From: an uncultured Lachnospiraceae bacterium
GTDB lineage: Bacteria > Bacillota > Clostridia > Lachnospirales > Lachnospiraceae
DNA: 18,010 nt
Assembly: GCA_946631935.1 (NCBI GenBank)
Contig: CAMPAP010000086.1
Span: 1 to 18,010, forward strand
Direction: 5' to 3'
In this document: positions 6,718 to 14,131 of the stretch, piece after piece
Layout of the letters: each line of letters opens with the position of its first letter
How positions within the stretch are numbered: position 1 is the first letter of the stretch
Program-made: the position numbers and the translations under genes
Notes under the pieces: generated by a model
The model's input: only the letters and a program-made list of their open reading frames with translations
What the model was told of the DNA's origin: nothing
Database searches by the model: none

Positions 6718-7288
6718 CAGGGTCAGCAGCAATGCGGGAAACGCCGAATATGTGGTGGGAATGTATGCACTTGTATTTGTTCTGGTCATGGCTCTTGCAA
6801 GTCTCCAGATAATGCGCTATAAGGCAGGCTCCGACATAGCAGAGGATGCTCTTACGGCATCTGCCCTGGCAGCTCTTGACGTGGATCCTTATATATACGG
6901 ACTAAGTCACCGGATCGTCATTAACGATCCGCGGGCTGCAAGAGGGATCTTTGAGAATGCACTTAAGGATAATATGAAACTAAATGATGCATTTGAACCC
7001 CGCAAGGCTGATCCGTCCTATATAAGGGGAAGGGTTACGGTGGATGATTTCAGGGTTTATGAGGTTGAAGGAGACAAAGTCACGGAATATACGGTGGGCA
7101 GTTATACAGTCAGTAAGACGGAAGGAATCTGCGGTGAAATGAAGACTCCATCCGGGAAGGATGTCAGATCCGCAGGAGTATATGCCGAGATATCATATGA
7201 TGCATCGGGATTTTTAGGCATAGTCGTTAATGCCAGAAAAGACACATATGTGGAGATGATGGCAGATCCGGATAAGGTGACTCCTTAA
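6677..7288 (+). CDS. TadE/TadG-like membrane-anchored pilus protein
   Basis: A 203-residue protein with a 24-residue polar leader (ending NAGNAEYV), one membrane helix (about 26-46) and a predicted extracytoplasmic domain of about 150 residues with mixed beta strands. The single N-terminal anchor and operon position point to a TadE/TadG-like pseudopilin; I do not recognise a finer family. The start at 6677 is supported by GGAGGGAGG just before it, although this lies inside the previous gene, giving a 41-base overlap in a different frame that suggests translational coupling. It ends 73 bases before the CpaB-like gene; that gap holds no convincing promoter or terminator. Confidence 0.65.
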   Translation: MRFPNSELQRPSINRVSSNAGNAEYVVGMYALVFVLVMALASLQIMRYKAGSDIAEDALTASALAALDVDPYIYGLSHRIVINDPRAARGIFENALKDNMKLNDAFEPRKADPSYIRGRVTVDDFRVYEVEGDKVTEYTVGSYTVSKTEGICGEMKTPSGKDVRSAGVYAEISYDASGFLGIVVNARKDTYVEMMADPDKVTP

Positions 7289-7361
7289 GACTGCCCGCGA
7301 CAGGATGGAGGGGACAGCCCTACGCCCGTTTTATTAATACAGGTTATTGAAAGGTATGAAA

Positions 7362-8018
7362 ATGAATAAAAACAAAAAAACGCATAATAAGGAAAAAGGA
7401 AAGGGATATGGTCTTTTTGCCGCAGCTTTTGTGGTGGCAGCAGGCGTTTTTGCCGTAATGACATACATGCAGAAGCAGGCTCTTTCCGATTATGAAAAAA
7501 AAGATATTTATGTTGCGCAGACATCCATACCCCGGGGTGTCGTGATAGATGAAACAAATGCCGGCAAATACATGGAATTAAAAAGCGTGGATGCGGGATG
7601 TATACCGAATGGTGCGGTAACGGATGAAAAAAAGCTGGAGGGTCTGTCCCCGGTTTACGGTATCAGCGAAGGAACCCTTCTGACGGACTCAATGTTCATT
7701 GCGCGGGATGATATCCTGAATACTATGGAGGAGCCGGTTTTGGCGGGATTCAGGGCAGATGATCTGTCGAGAGCGGTAAGCGGTGTCTTAAGGGCAGGAG
7801 ATGTGATCGATATATATTCTGCGGAGCCTGATACGGGGAAAGGCATATTGCTGTGCAAAAATGCATATGTTGAAAAGGGATATGACAGTTCCGGCAATGA
7901 GGCCATGGGAGATGCCGCAGCAGTTATGTTCAATATCTATCTTGAATATTCCGAAGTGGAAAGATTCTATGAGGGAATAAAAAACGGAAGTATATATGTT
8001 GTCAGAAGGTGCGGGTGA
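7362..8018 (+). CDS. CpaB/RcpC-like SAF-domain pilus assembly protein
   Basis: 218 residues: a basic N-terminus, one membrane helix (about 17-35), then a SAF-like domain beginning YVAQTSIPRGVVIDE, the usual opening of CpaB proteins. After the SAF region comes a beta-rich domain containing LRAGDVIDIYS, also typical of CpaB/RcpC. The protein is shorter than proteobacterial CpaB, as expected where no outer-membrane secretin exists. The ATG at 7362 is chosen because AAAGG (7350-7354) is correctly spaced; ATG 7356 and TTG 7347 are in frame but too close to or inside the ribosome site. Its TGA overlaps the prepilin peptidase start by one base. Confidence 0.75.
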   Translation: MNKNKKTHNKEKGKGYGLFAAAFVVAAGVFAVMTYMQKQALSDYEKKDIYVAQTSIPRGVVIDETNAGKYMELKSVDAGCIPNGAVTDEKKLEGLSPVYGISEGTLLTDSMFIARDDILNTMEEPVLAGFRADDLSRAVSGVLRAGDVIDIYSAEPDTGKGILLCKNAYVEKGYDSSGNEAMGDAAAVMFNIYLEYSEVERFYEGIKNGSIYVVRRCG

Positions 8019-8545
8019 TGTGCCCGGCTGTATGCCCGGCCTGTCTTATCCTAGCCGCCTGTTTTGATCTGAAAGATCATCGCATCCCGGATTTTTTATG
8101 GTGGATAATGGCGGCAGACAGCCTTTTTATCCCGTTGATGATATCAGAAGGTACTTATTACGCCCCGCTGTATGGCTCTTTACACATAGGTGCAGACCTT
8201 TATGCGGGGCAGGAAACCTTTACTTTAAGCGGTGCTTTTGACTGCCTTGCCGTAATTGCGATTCAGGAGAAGATCATGAGCGGGTTTTACGGCAGGGCGG
8301 ATTCACATGCTTTTTCCTGCTGCGAGGTTTTTTTCTTTTTCCTCGGATGCGGGATCATAGGACATATCATACATATGTCGGCAGCACTTTTCCTTTTGTC
8401 TGCTGATCAGCTTTTCAGGCGAAATATCGGAAAAAACTTAAAGCTAAAAGAGCCTGTTGCGTTTGTTCCATATATTTGCATTTCTTTTTTTCTGACGCTT
8501 TTTATCATAAAATCATTTCATTTGTCCGTGCTATATATGGTATGA
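8018..8545 (+). CDS. A24-family prepilin peptidase (TadV/CpaA-like)
   Basis: A 175-residue polytopic membrane aspartyl protease expected to cleave the pilin leaders. Asp17 lies in FDLKDHRIPD, matching the D-x(5-6)-I-P-N/D signature, and Asp95 lies in GRADSHAF, in the place of the family GxGD motif; these are the two predicted catalytic aspartates. The length and lack of an N-terminal methyltransferase domain fit the short TadV type. The ATG at 8018 overlaps the preceding TGA, with AAGG about 8 bases upstream; GTG 8009 and 8015 are alternatives. Hydrophobic helices fill most of the chain. It is the last pilus gene. Confidence 0.75.
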   Translation: MCPAVCPACLILAACFDLKDHRIPDFLWWIMAADSLFIPLMISEGTYYAPLYGSLHIGADLYAGQETFTLSGAFDCLAVIAIQEKIMSGFYGRADSHAFSCCEVFFFFLGCGIIGHIIHMSAALFLLSADQLFRRNIGKNLKLKEPVAFVPYICISFFLTLFIIKSFHLSVLYMV

Positions 8546-8546
8546 T
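8538..8546 (+). promoter_or_regulatory. Candidate extended -10 promoter of the DUF3737 gene
   Basis: TGG-TATGAT (8538-8546) is an extended -10 element overlapping the stop codon of the peptidase gene. The -35 region is weak. It would give a leader of about 80 bases before the ATG at 8634. Confidence 0.4.
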
Positions 8547-8633
8547 ATTTTCCGTCCGGACAGATTCAGGGGGGATCCTGTCGGGCCATTTAATGGAACC
8601 TGAAATTGTCTTTTTTGATAAGCGGAGTTTTAT

Positions 8634-9467
8634 ATGATCATAAGCGGACAGAGATTTGACGAAGAGAGAGCTCTTTACGGAAGCGACGGTCTTGTTGTAA
8701 GGGAATGCAGATTTGACGGCCCTTCAGACGGAGAGAGTGCTTTAAAGGAAAGTAAAAATATTGAGGTATATGATAGCTTTTTTAATCTCAGATACCCTTT
8801 CTGGCATGATACGGATTTAAAGATCGTAAACTGTGAAATGACAGACAAATGCCGTGCTGCCCTGTGGTATACAAAAAAGACGGTCATCGAAGATTCAAAG
8901 CTGCACGGTATCAAGGCTCTCAGGGAATGCAGTGACATCAGCATCAAGAATTCCGATATAATCTCACCGGAATTCGGATGGTCTGTAAGCGGGATAAAGA
9001 TGGAGGATTCATCGGCGCAGAGTGAGTATTTCATGATGAGGTCGGATCACCTTGACTTCAGATCGGTGAAGCTTCAGGGAAAGTATTCTTTCCAATACAT
9101 TTCGGATTCGGTAATTGAAGATTGTGAATTCGATACCAAGGACGCTTTCTGGCATGCCAAAAACGTTCTTGTAAAAAACAGCGTTATTAAGGGTGAATAT
9201 CTTGGGTGGTACTGTGAGAATGTAACCTTTGAAAACTGTGTGATCACGGGAACCCAGCCGCTATGCTACTGCCGCGGACTTAAGCTGAAGGGCTGCAGGA
9301 TGTATGATGCGGATCTTGCTTTTGAAAAATCGGATGTTGATGCTCTTATTACGACAGGGATGATCAGCATAAAAAATCCCGCATCCGGAAAGATATCTTT
9401 ACCTTCGGTTGACAGCATTATCATGGATGATCCTTCAGCCTGCGGCGTTATCGACGTTACGGGATAA
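8634..9467 (+). CDS. DUF3737 family beta-helix protein
   Basis: A 277-residue, probably cytoplasmic protein made of degenerate repeats of about 20 residues in which a turn such as NCEM, DSKL, NSDI, DCEF, NSVI, NCVI, GCRM recurs. This pattern, with the start GQRFDEERALYG and the motif FWH appearing twice (about residues 56-58 and 170-172), is typical of DUF3737, predicted to fold as a right-handed parallel beta-helix. Biochemical role is unknown. GCGGAG at 8622-8627 precedes the ATG by 6 bases. No signal peptide or membrane segment is seen. It has its own candidate promoter and is not obviously part of the pilus operon. Confidence 0.85.
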   Translation: MIISGQRFDEERALYGSDGLVVRECRFDGPSDGESALKESKNIEVYDSFFNLRYPFWHDTDLKIVNCEMTDKCRAALWYTKKTVIEDSKLHGIKALRECSDISIKNSDIISPEFGWSVSGIKMEDSSAQSEYFMMRSDHLDFRSVKLQGKYSFQYISDSVIEDCEFDTKDAFWHAKNVLVKNSVIKGEYLGWYCENVTFENCVITGTQPLCYCRGLKLKGCRMYDADLAFEKSDVDALITTGMISIKNPASGKISLPSVDSIIMDDPSACGVIDVTG

Positions 9468-9505
9468 AGAAGAGCGTAATAAATATCAGGACCTGCCTGG
9501 GGAAT

Positions 9506-9787
9506 ATGAAGATAGTCTATATTATCATACTGTTTGTAAACATCGTTACTTTTGTCATTTTCGGATATGATAAAAGACAGGCTCTGCGCAGCGGCTGGCG
9601 CATTCCCGAAAGAACACTTATTTTGTGGGCTGCATTAAGCGGAGCATTCGGCGCTCTCTTAGGAATGCGTGTATTTCACCATAAGACAAAAAAGAAAAAA
9701 TTCTATATCACTGTCCCCGTTTTGGCGTTTTTGTGGGCCGTTCTCATTGTTTTATCCTTTATATATCCTGTTTTCCCCGTATTTTAA
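9506..9787 (+). CDS. DUF1294 family small membrane protein
   Basis: 93 residues with three hydrophobic helices (about 3-20, 39-55 and 68-90). The DUF1294 signature is clear: Asn12, then YDKRQA at 21-26, WRIPE at 31-35, a Gly/Ala-rich helix and HHKTKKKKF at about 58-66. Function of the family is unknown. GGGGA at about 9499-9503 sits just before the ATG at 9506. It follows the DUF3737 gene by 38 bases, probably on the same transcript. Confidence 0.88.
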   Translation: MKIVYIIILFVNIVTFVIFGYDKRQALRSGWRIPERTLILWAALSGAFGALLGMRVFHHKTKKKKFYITVPVLAFLWAVLIVLSFIYPVFPVF

Positions 9788-9801
9788 AACATCCGGATAT
9801 G

Positions 9802-9810
9802 TGGTAAAAT
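9802..9810 (+). promoter_or_regulatory. Candidate extended -10 promoter of the glycosyltransferase-dapL operon
   Basis: TGG-TAAAAT (9802-9810) is an extended -10 element in the 83-base gap after the DUF1294 gene. The -35 is poor (TTTTAA at 17 bases). Predicted start near 9817, leaving a leader of about 54 bases. Confidence 0.45.
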
Positions 9811-9870
9811 TACCTATGTATATGTGCATATGGGGTGTATGCGCAGTATGTCTCCGGGGAGGATACAGCC

Positions 9871-10875
9871 ATGACAATTTCTTGTGTGATGATCGTAAAA
9901 AACGAAGAGAGGATCCTTTCAAGATGCCTTGACAGTATCAGGGATCTCATGGATGAGATAGTGATCGTTGATACCGGCTCTTCCGACGGCACAAAGGAAG
10001 TGGCAAAAAAATATACCGATAAGATATATGATTTTGCTTGGACGGGGAATTTTTCGGATGCCAGGAATTTTGCTTTTTCCAAGGCGACAATGGATTATAT
10101 CTATTCCGCAGATGCCGATGAAGTCCTTGATGAAACCAACCATGTCAAGTTCATGGCACTTAAGGATATGCTTCCTGAGGAAGTGGAGATCGTCCAGATG
10201 AGATATTCGGGGCAGCTTACCCACTCCACTGTATATAATTTTGATGAAGAATACAGACCCAAGCTTTTTAAAAGACTTCGTAATTTTGTATGGCAGGATC
10301 CGGTTCATGAGATGGTCAGGCTTGACCCTGTAGTCTATGACAGTGATGTAACGATCTGCCATATGCCGGAAAAATCCCATGGCAGCAGGGATCTTGCAAT
10401 TTTTTCCAAGACCACTCAGAGAGGTGAGAGACTCAGCAAGAGGCTTTTCGGAATGTATGTCAGGGAGCTTTTTATGGTGGGATCGGATGATGATTTCAGG
10501 GATGCACTTTCATATTTTGTTGCATGTGCCGCAGATACGGAAATGGACCCCGAGGATGTCAACAAAGCCTGCCTTGTTATAGCTCATACCGCAAGACTTC
10601 ACGGCGATATCGTAATGTTTTTTAAATATATTACAAAGCTTATGGCAACGGATGCTTCTTCCGAAGTATGCCTGGAACTTGGACAGTTTTATGAGAGGAT
10701 CCAGGATTACGAAGAGGCGGCCATCTGGTACTATAATGCAGCTTTTGAAACACTTCCGGCCATTGTTATCACATCATCCGGAAAGGATGCATCTGAAGGG
10801 CTTATAAGGGTATATGACCGTATGGGAATGCCCGAGGTCGGTCGTGAATTTGCAAAGCAGATAAGGACGATTTAA
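9871..10875 (+). CDS. Family 2 glycosyltransferase with C-terminal TPR-like region
   Basis: 334 residues. The GT-A domain begins TISCVMIVKNEERILSRCL and has IVDTGSSDGT for nucleotide binding and the DxD-type motif ADADE (Asp81, Asp83) for metal and sugar-nucleotide binding. The C-terminal part (about 215-320) is helical, with ELGQFYERIQDYEEAAIWYY reading as a TPR-like repeat; this architecture is common in Firmicute family 2 transferases acting on proteins or cell-wall glycans. The acceptor cannot be told from sequence. GGGGAGGA at 9857-9864 decides for the ATG at 9871 rather than the in-frame ATG 9835. Its TAA overlaps the hisC ATG by one base, so the two are translationally coupled. Confidence 0.85.
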   Translation: MTISCVMIVKNEERILSRCLDSIRDLMDEIVIVDTGSSDGTKEVAKKYTDKIYDFAWTGNFSDARNFAFSKATMDYIYSADADEVLDETNHVKFMALKDMLPEEVEIVQMRYSGQLTHSTVYNFDEEYRPKLFKRLRNFVWQDPVHEMVRLDPVVYDSDVTICHMPEKSHGSRDLAIFSKTTQRGERLSKRLFGMYVRELFMVGSDDDFRDALSYFVACAADTEMDPEDVNKACLVIAHTARLHGDIVMFFKYITKLMATDASSEVCLELGQFYERIQDYEEAAIWYYNAAFETLPAIVITSSGKDASEGLIRVYDRMGMPEVGREFAKQIRTI

Positions 10876-11924
10876 TGAGTTGGGAATCAAATGTAAGGAA
10901 AGTAGTTCCTTATGTGGCAGGCGAACAGCCTTCCGGAAAAGTTATCAAGCTTAATACAAACGAGAATCCGTATGCTCCCGCGCCCGGAGTGGAGGAGGTC
11001 TTAAAGAATACGGATATTTCAATTCTGAGAAAATATCCGGATATGAATTCCGGCCTCATCGTAAATGCACTGGCTGAAAAATACAGAGTAAAGCCTTCGC
11101 AGGTATTTGTCGGAGTCGGTTCCGATGATGTCCTTGCGATGGCTTTTCTTACTTTTTTTAACTCAGGTAAAAAGATCCTGTTTCCCGATATCACTTATTC
11201 TTTCTATGATGTGTGGGCGGATCTGTTTGGAATACCTTATGAACAGATACCGTTAGATGATGATTTTGTGATCCATCCTGAGGACTACGATAAAGAAAAC
11301 GGCGGAGTGATATTTCCAAACCCCAATGCGCCCACCGGAGTTGCAATGGATCTGACCGGTGTAAAGCAGATCCTTGACCTTAACAGGGATGTGGTCTGCA
11401 TAGTTGATGAAGCTTATGTGGATTTCGGAACAAAAAGTGCATTAGAGCTTCTTCCGGAATATGATAATCTTCTGGTAGTCCAGACTTTTTCAAAATCAAG
11501 ATCCATGGCAGGAATGAGGATCGGATATGCCATAGGAAATGAAAAGCTTATATCATATCTTCAGGATGTGAAATTCTCATTTAATTCATATACCATGAAT
11601 ACCGTGACTCTTGCGGCAGGTGCGGAGGCTGTAAGAGATGATGAGTATTTTAAAAAATCCTGCGAAAAGATAATAAAAACCAGGGAAAAACTGAAAAAAG
11701 ATCTTAAAGAGCTGGGATTTGCATTTTCAGATTCCAAGGCTAATTTTATCTTTGCCACCCACCCTGACGTTTATGCTGAAAAGATCTATAACGAACTGAA
11801 GAAGAGAAATATATATGTCAGATACTTCAAAAAACCCAGGATCGACAATTATCTCAGGATCACTGTGGGAACCGATGAAGAATGTGACGAGCTTGTCAGA
11901 AACCTCAGGGAAATAACCGCTTAA
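10875..11924 (+). CDS. hisC: Histidinol-phosphate aminotransferase
   Basis: A 349-residue PLP-dependent class I/II aminotransferase that converts imidazole acetol phosphate and glutamate to histidinol phosphate in histidine synthesis. HisC features: opening VRKVVPYVAGEQP, KLNTNENPY, GVGSDDVLAMAF, FPNPNAPTG, VDEAYVDF, the PLP-binding Lys207 in TFSKSRSMAGMRIGY, and LRITVG near the end with its phosphate-contacting Arg. The length is normal. No other his gene is present, so an in-vivo role on another phosphorylated or aromatic keto acid (as for some HisC/CobD relatives) cannot be excluded. The start overlaps the glycosyltransferase stop. Confidence 0.9.
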   Translation: MSWESNVRKVVPYVAGEQPSGKVIKLNTNENPYAPAPGVEEVLKNTDISILRKYPDMNSGLIVNALAEKYRVKPSQVFVGVGSDDVLAMAFLTFFNSGKKILFPDITYSFYDVWADLFGIPYEQIPLDDDFVIHPEDYDKENGGVIFPNPNAPTGVAMDLTGVKQILDLNRDVVCIVDEAYVDFGTKSALELLPEYDNLLVVQTFSKSRSMAGMRIGYAIGNEKLISYLQDVKFSFNSYTMNTVTLAAGAEAVRDDEYFKKSCEKIIKTREKLKKDLKELGFAFSDSKANFIFATHPDVYAEKIYNELKKRNIYVRYFKKPRIDNYLRITVGTDEECDELVRNLREITA

Positions 11925-11935
11925 GGAGAGTATCA

Positions 11936-12409
11936 ATGATAGATTATATTGTCAGTTTTTTTATTTCCATGGTCCCTCTTATTGAGATCCGTGGATCCGT
12001 ACCATACGGACTTGCAAGAGGACTTGATCCTGTGATCCTGTATCCTGTCTGCATCCTCGGCAATATGCTTCCTGTTCCCGTGATCTTCTTTTTTGCAAGA
12101 AGAGTGCTTGAATGGGGTAAAGATAAGAAAGTGATCGGTAAATTTTTTACTTTCTGTCTGGAGAAAGGGCACAAGGGAGGCACCAAACTTCAGGAGAAGG
12201 CCGGTCGCGGACTTTACTGGGCACTGTTTCTTTTTGTCGGGATTCCTCTTCCCGGAACGGGGGCATGGACCGGAACTCTTGCATCCAGCATTTTGGACAT
12301 GGATTTTAAGAAGAGCGTTATAGCTGTCATGGCAGGGGTGCTGCTTGCGGGGATTATCATGGGTCTCGGCACCGCAGGGATTCTCAGTCTCATCGGGATC
12401 GGAGGCTGA
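11936..12409 (+). CDS. Small multidrug export protein family (COG2426)
   Basis: A 157-residue integral membrane protein of the Sm_multidrug_ex family. Signature segments are EIRGSVPYG at 17-25 and the hallmark IPLPGTGAWTG at 103-113, with Gly-rich helices at both ends. The export role is a family label with little experimental support; the paired re-entrant motifs suggest a transporter of the DedA-like group. AAGGAGAG just before the ATG is a good ribosome site. It follows hisC by 11 bases and precedes the methyltransferase TTG by 2. Confidence 0.88.
   Translation: MIDYIVSFFISMVPLIEIRGSVPYGLARGLDPVILYPVCILGNMLPVPVIFFFARRVLEWGKDKKVIGKFFTFCLEKGHKGGTKLQEKAGRGLYWALFLFVGIPLPGTGAWTGTLASSILDMDFKKSVIAVMAGVLLAGIIMGLGTAGILSLIGIGG
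12401..12405 (+). promoter_or_regulatory. Ribosome site supporting a TTG start
   Basis: GGAGG inside the end of the export gene lies 6 bases before TTG 12412. The next in-frame ATG (codon 16) would cut into the conserved N-terminal AFAKVYDELM segment, so TTG is preferred. Confidence 0.7.
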
Positions 12410-12411
12410 TA

Positions 12412-13230
12412 TTGGATCCTTATCAGGCTTTTGCGAAAGTATATGATGAGCTTATGGCTGATGTCCCCTATGATAAGTGGGCGGGCAGGCTTGACCGTGA
12501 TATAAAAAAATACGGAATAAGCATTCCTGCTGAAAACAGGCAGGGTGAGCCTGATCCTGAAAGTGAAGATGAGCTTTTAAGGTCTGAGCGGAATCTTGTA
12601 TGTGACCTTGGCTGCGGGACAGGCATTATTACCAGAAAACTTTTCGATATGGGATATGACGTCTTTGGCGTTGATATTTCCCCGGATATGCTCTCGGAAG
12701 CTTCCTTGTCGGATGACGGCAGGGGGATAATGTATCTGAACCAGGATATCTGCGGGCTGGATCTTTATTCCACTATCGGAACGGCTGTCTGCATATGCGA
12801 TTCTCTTAATTACATTTTATCCGATGAAGATCTTGAAAAAGCCTTTAAAGGAGTTTCCAATTTTCTGTATCCCGGAGGGCTTTTTATTTTTGACTGTAAT
12901 ACGTCATATAAGTATCGTGAGACTGTGGGAGAATCCACAATAGCGGAATCCGGAGAGGATGTATCTTTCATCTGGGAAAATGTCTATGATGATGCGGATA
13001 ATATCAATGAGTGCGATCTGACTCTTTTTATAAAGCGTGATGACGGACTGTATGAGAGGGCCGAAGAAACTCATATCCAGCGCGGAATAGATGCCAAGGA
13101 TATAAAGAAGATGGCTGCATCATCCTGCCTTGAGGTGGTTTTTTTATCCGATTCCGATACGGAAGAAGAAGTAAGTGAAACGACAGAGAGAATATATGCC
13201 TGTCTGAAAAAACCTGAAAATGATAAATGA
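12412..13230 (+). CDS. Class I SAM-dependent methyltransferase
   Basis: 272 residues, cytoplasmic Rossmann-fold methyltransferase. It begins with TTG and reads MDPYQAFAKVYDELM, the standard opening of a broad family. Motif I is CDLGCGTG at 64-71, followed by GYDVFGVDISPDMLSEA (acidic residue binding the SAM ribose) and CICDSLNYI as motif IV. An unusual acidic, Pro/Glu-rich insert (about 38-62) separates the first helix from motif I. Substrate unknown; close relatives are unassigned. It overlaps hslO by 11 bases, and hslO lacks a clear ribosome site of its own, implying coupled translation. Confidence 0.85.
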   Translation: MDPYQAFAKVYDELMADVPYDKWAGRLDRDIKKYGISIPAENRQGEPDPESEDELLRSERNLVCDLGCGTGIITRKLFDMGYDVFGVDISPDMLSEASLSDDGRGIMYLNQDICGLDLYSTIGTAVCICDSLNYILSDEDLEKAFKGVSNFLYPGGLFIFDCNTSYKYRETVGESTIAESGEDVSFIWENVYDDADNINECDLTLFIKRDDGLYERAEETHIQRGIDAKDIKKMAASSCLEVVFLSDSDTEEEVSETTERIYACLKKPENDK

Positions 13231-14131
13231 AAAATGCAAAAAAGATTATATAGTCAGTGCCACGGCGGCGGGAGCGAAGATAAGAGCCTTTGCCTGCACT
13301 ACGCTTAATATCGCGGAAGAGTCCAGAAGGCTCCACAATACCAGTCCTGTTATGAGCGCTGCCCTTGGCCGGACTCTTTCCGCTGCATCGATGATGAGCA
13401 TTATGATGAAGGGCGACGGCGACAAACTGACGATACAGATAAAATCCGACGGACCCTCCGGCGGACTTACGGTATGCGCTGATTCACACGGTAATGTAAA
13501 GGGATATACTCCTGTTCCCGATGTGATCCTGCCTGCAAAAAGCAACGGTCATCTCAATGTGTCCGGTGCCATAGGTAACGGTGATCTTATAGTTGTAAAG
13601 GATCTCGGACTTAAAGAACCCTACGTGGGAAGGATCGCGCTTCAGACAGGAGAGATAGCGGAGGATATAACATACTATTTTGCCGCATCGGAACAGACTC
13701 CGTCTTCGGTTGGCCTGGGAGTGCTCATGAACAGGGATAATACCGTAAAATGTTCCGGCGGATTCATAGTACAGCTTATGCCAGATGCGGAGGATGAGAT
13801 AATAAGCGTTCTTGAGGATAATCTGAAAAACCTCCGCAGTGTTACCGAAATGCTTGACGCAGGTCTTACGCCCGAGGATATACTCTCTGAGGTTTTGAAG
13901 GGCCTGGACATATTTTTTAACGAAACATACGATACCGCATATAAATGCGACTGCTCAAGAGACAGAGTTGAAAATGTGCTTGTAAGTCTCGGGGAAAAAG
14001 ACCTGACGGAAATGATAAAAGAAAATAAAGAGGCTGAAGTGCATTGTGATTTCTGTGAAAAGGATTATATCTTCAGTCCGGAAGAACTTAAGGAAATATT
14101 AAAAGAAAGCAGGAGAAAACAAAATGGTTAA
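13220..14131 (+). CDS. hslO: Hsp33 redox-regulated holdase chaperone
   Basis: 303 residues, a normal length. Hsp33 is a cytoplasmic chaperone that becomes active when oxidants release zinc from its four C-terminal cysteines. All four are present: Cys243 and Cys245 in KCDCSRDRV and Cys276 and Cys279 in HCDFC. The N-terminal core has TSPVMSAALGRTLSA and IQIKSDGPSGGL, both typical. The start at 13220 sits inside the methyltransferase gene with no good Shine-Dalgarno sequence, so it is probably coupled. Its last 8 bases overlap dapL, giving a redox-stress gene embedded in an amino-acid operon. Confidence 0.95.
   Translation: MINEKCKKDYIVSATAAGAKIRAFACTTLNIAEESRRLHNTSPVMSAALGRTLSAASMMSIMMKGDGDKLTIQIKSDGPSGGLTVCADSHGNVKGYTPVPDVILPAKSNGHLNVSGAIGNGDLIVVKDLGLKEPYVGRIALQTGEIAEDITYYFAASEQTPSSVGLGVLMNRDNTVKCSGGFIVQLMPDAEDEIISVLEDNLKNLRSVTEMLDAGLTPEDILSEVLKGLDIFFNETYDTAYKCDCSRDRVENVLVSLGEKDLTEMIKENKEAEVHCDFCEKDYIFSPEELKEILKESRRKQNG

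Noticed and set aside
7305..7337. Ten-codon frame in the gap before the CpaB-like gene
   Set aside because: It could be a leader peptide but has only a weak upstream site and no attenuator-like hairpin beside it; too short to support.
8556..8585. Imperfect hairpin after the prepilin peptidase gene, considered as a terminator
   Set aside because: Seven of eight stem pairs form, but no T-run follows and a large loop separates the arms.
8586..8596. CCATT/AATGG palindrome upstream of the DUF3737 gene
   Set aside because: Only 5-bp arms; such short palindromes are expected by chance.
9835..9870. Earlier in-frame ATG for the glycosyltransferase
   Set aside because: The GGGGAGGA site fits the ATG at 9871, whose product begins directly with the conserved GT2 strand.
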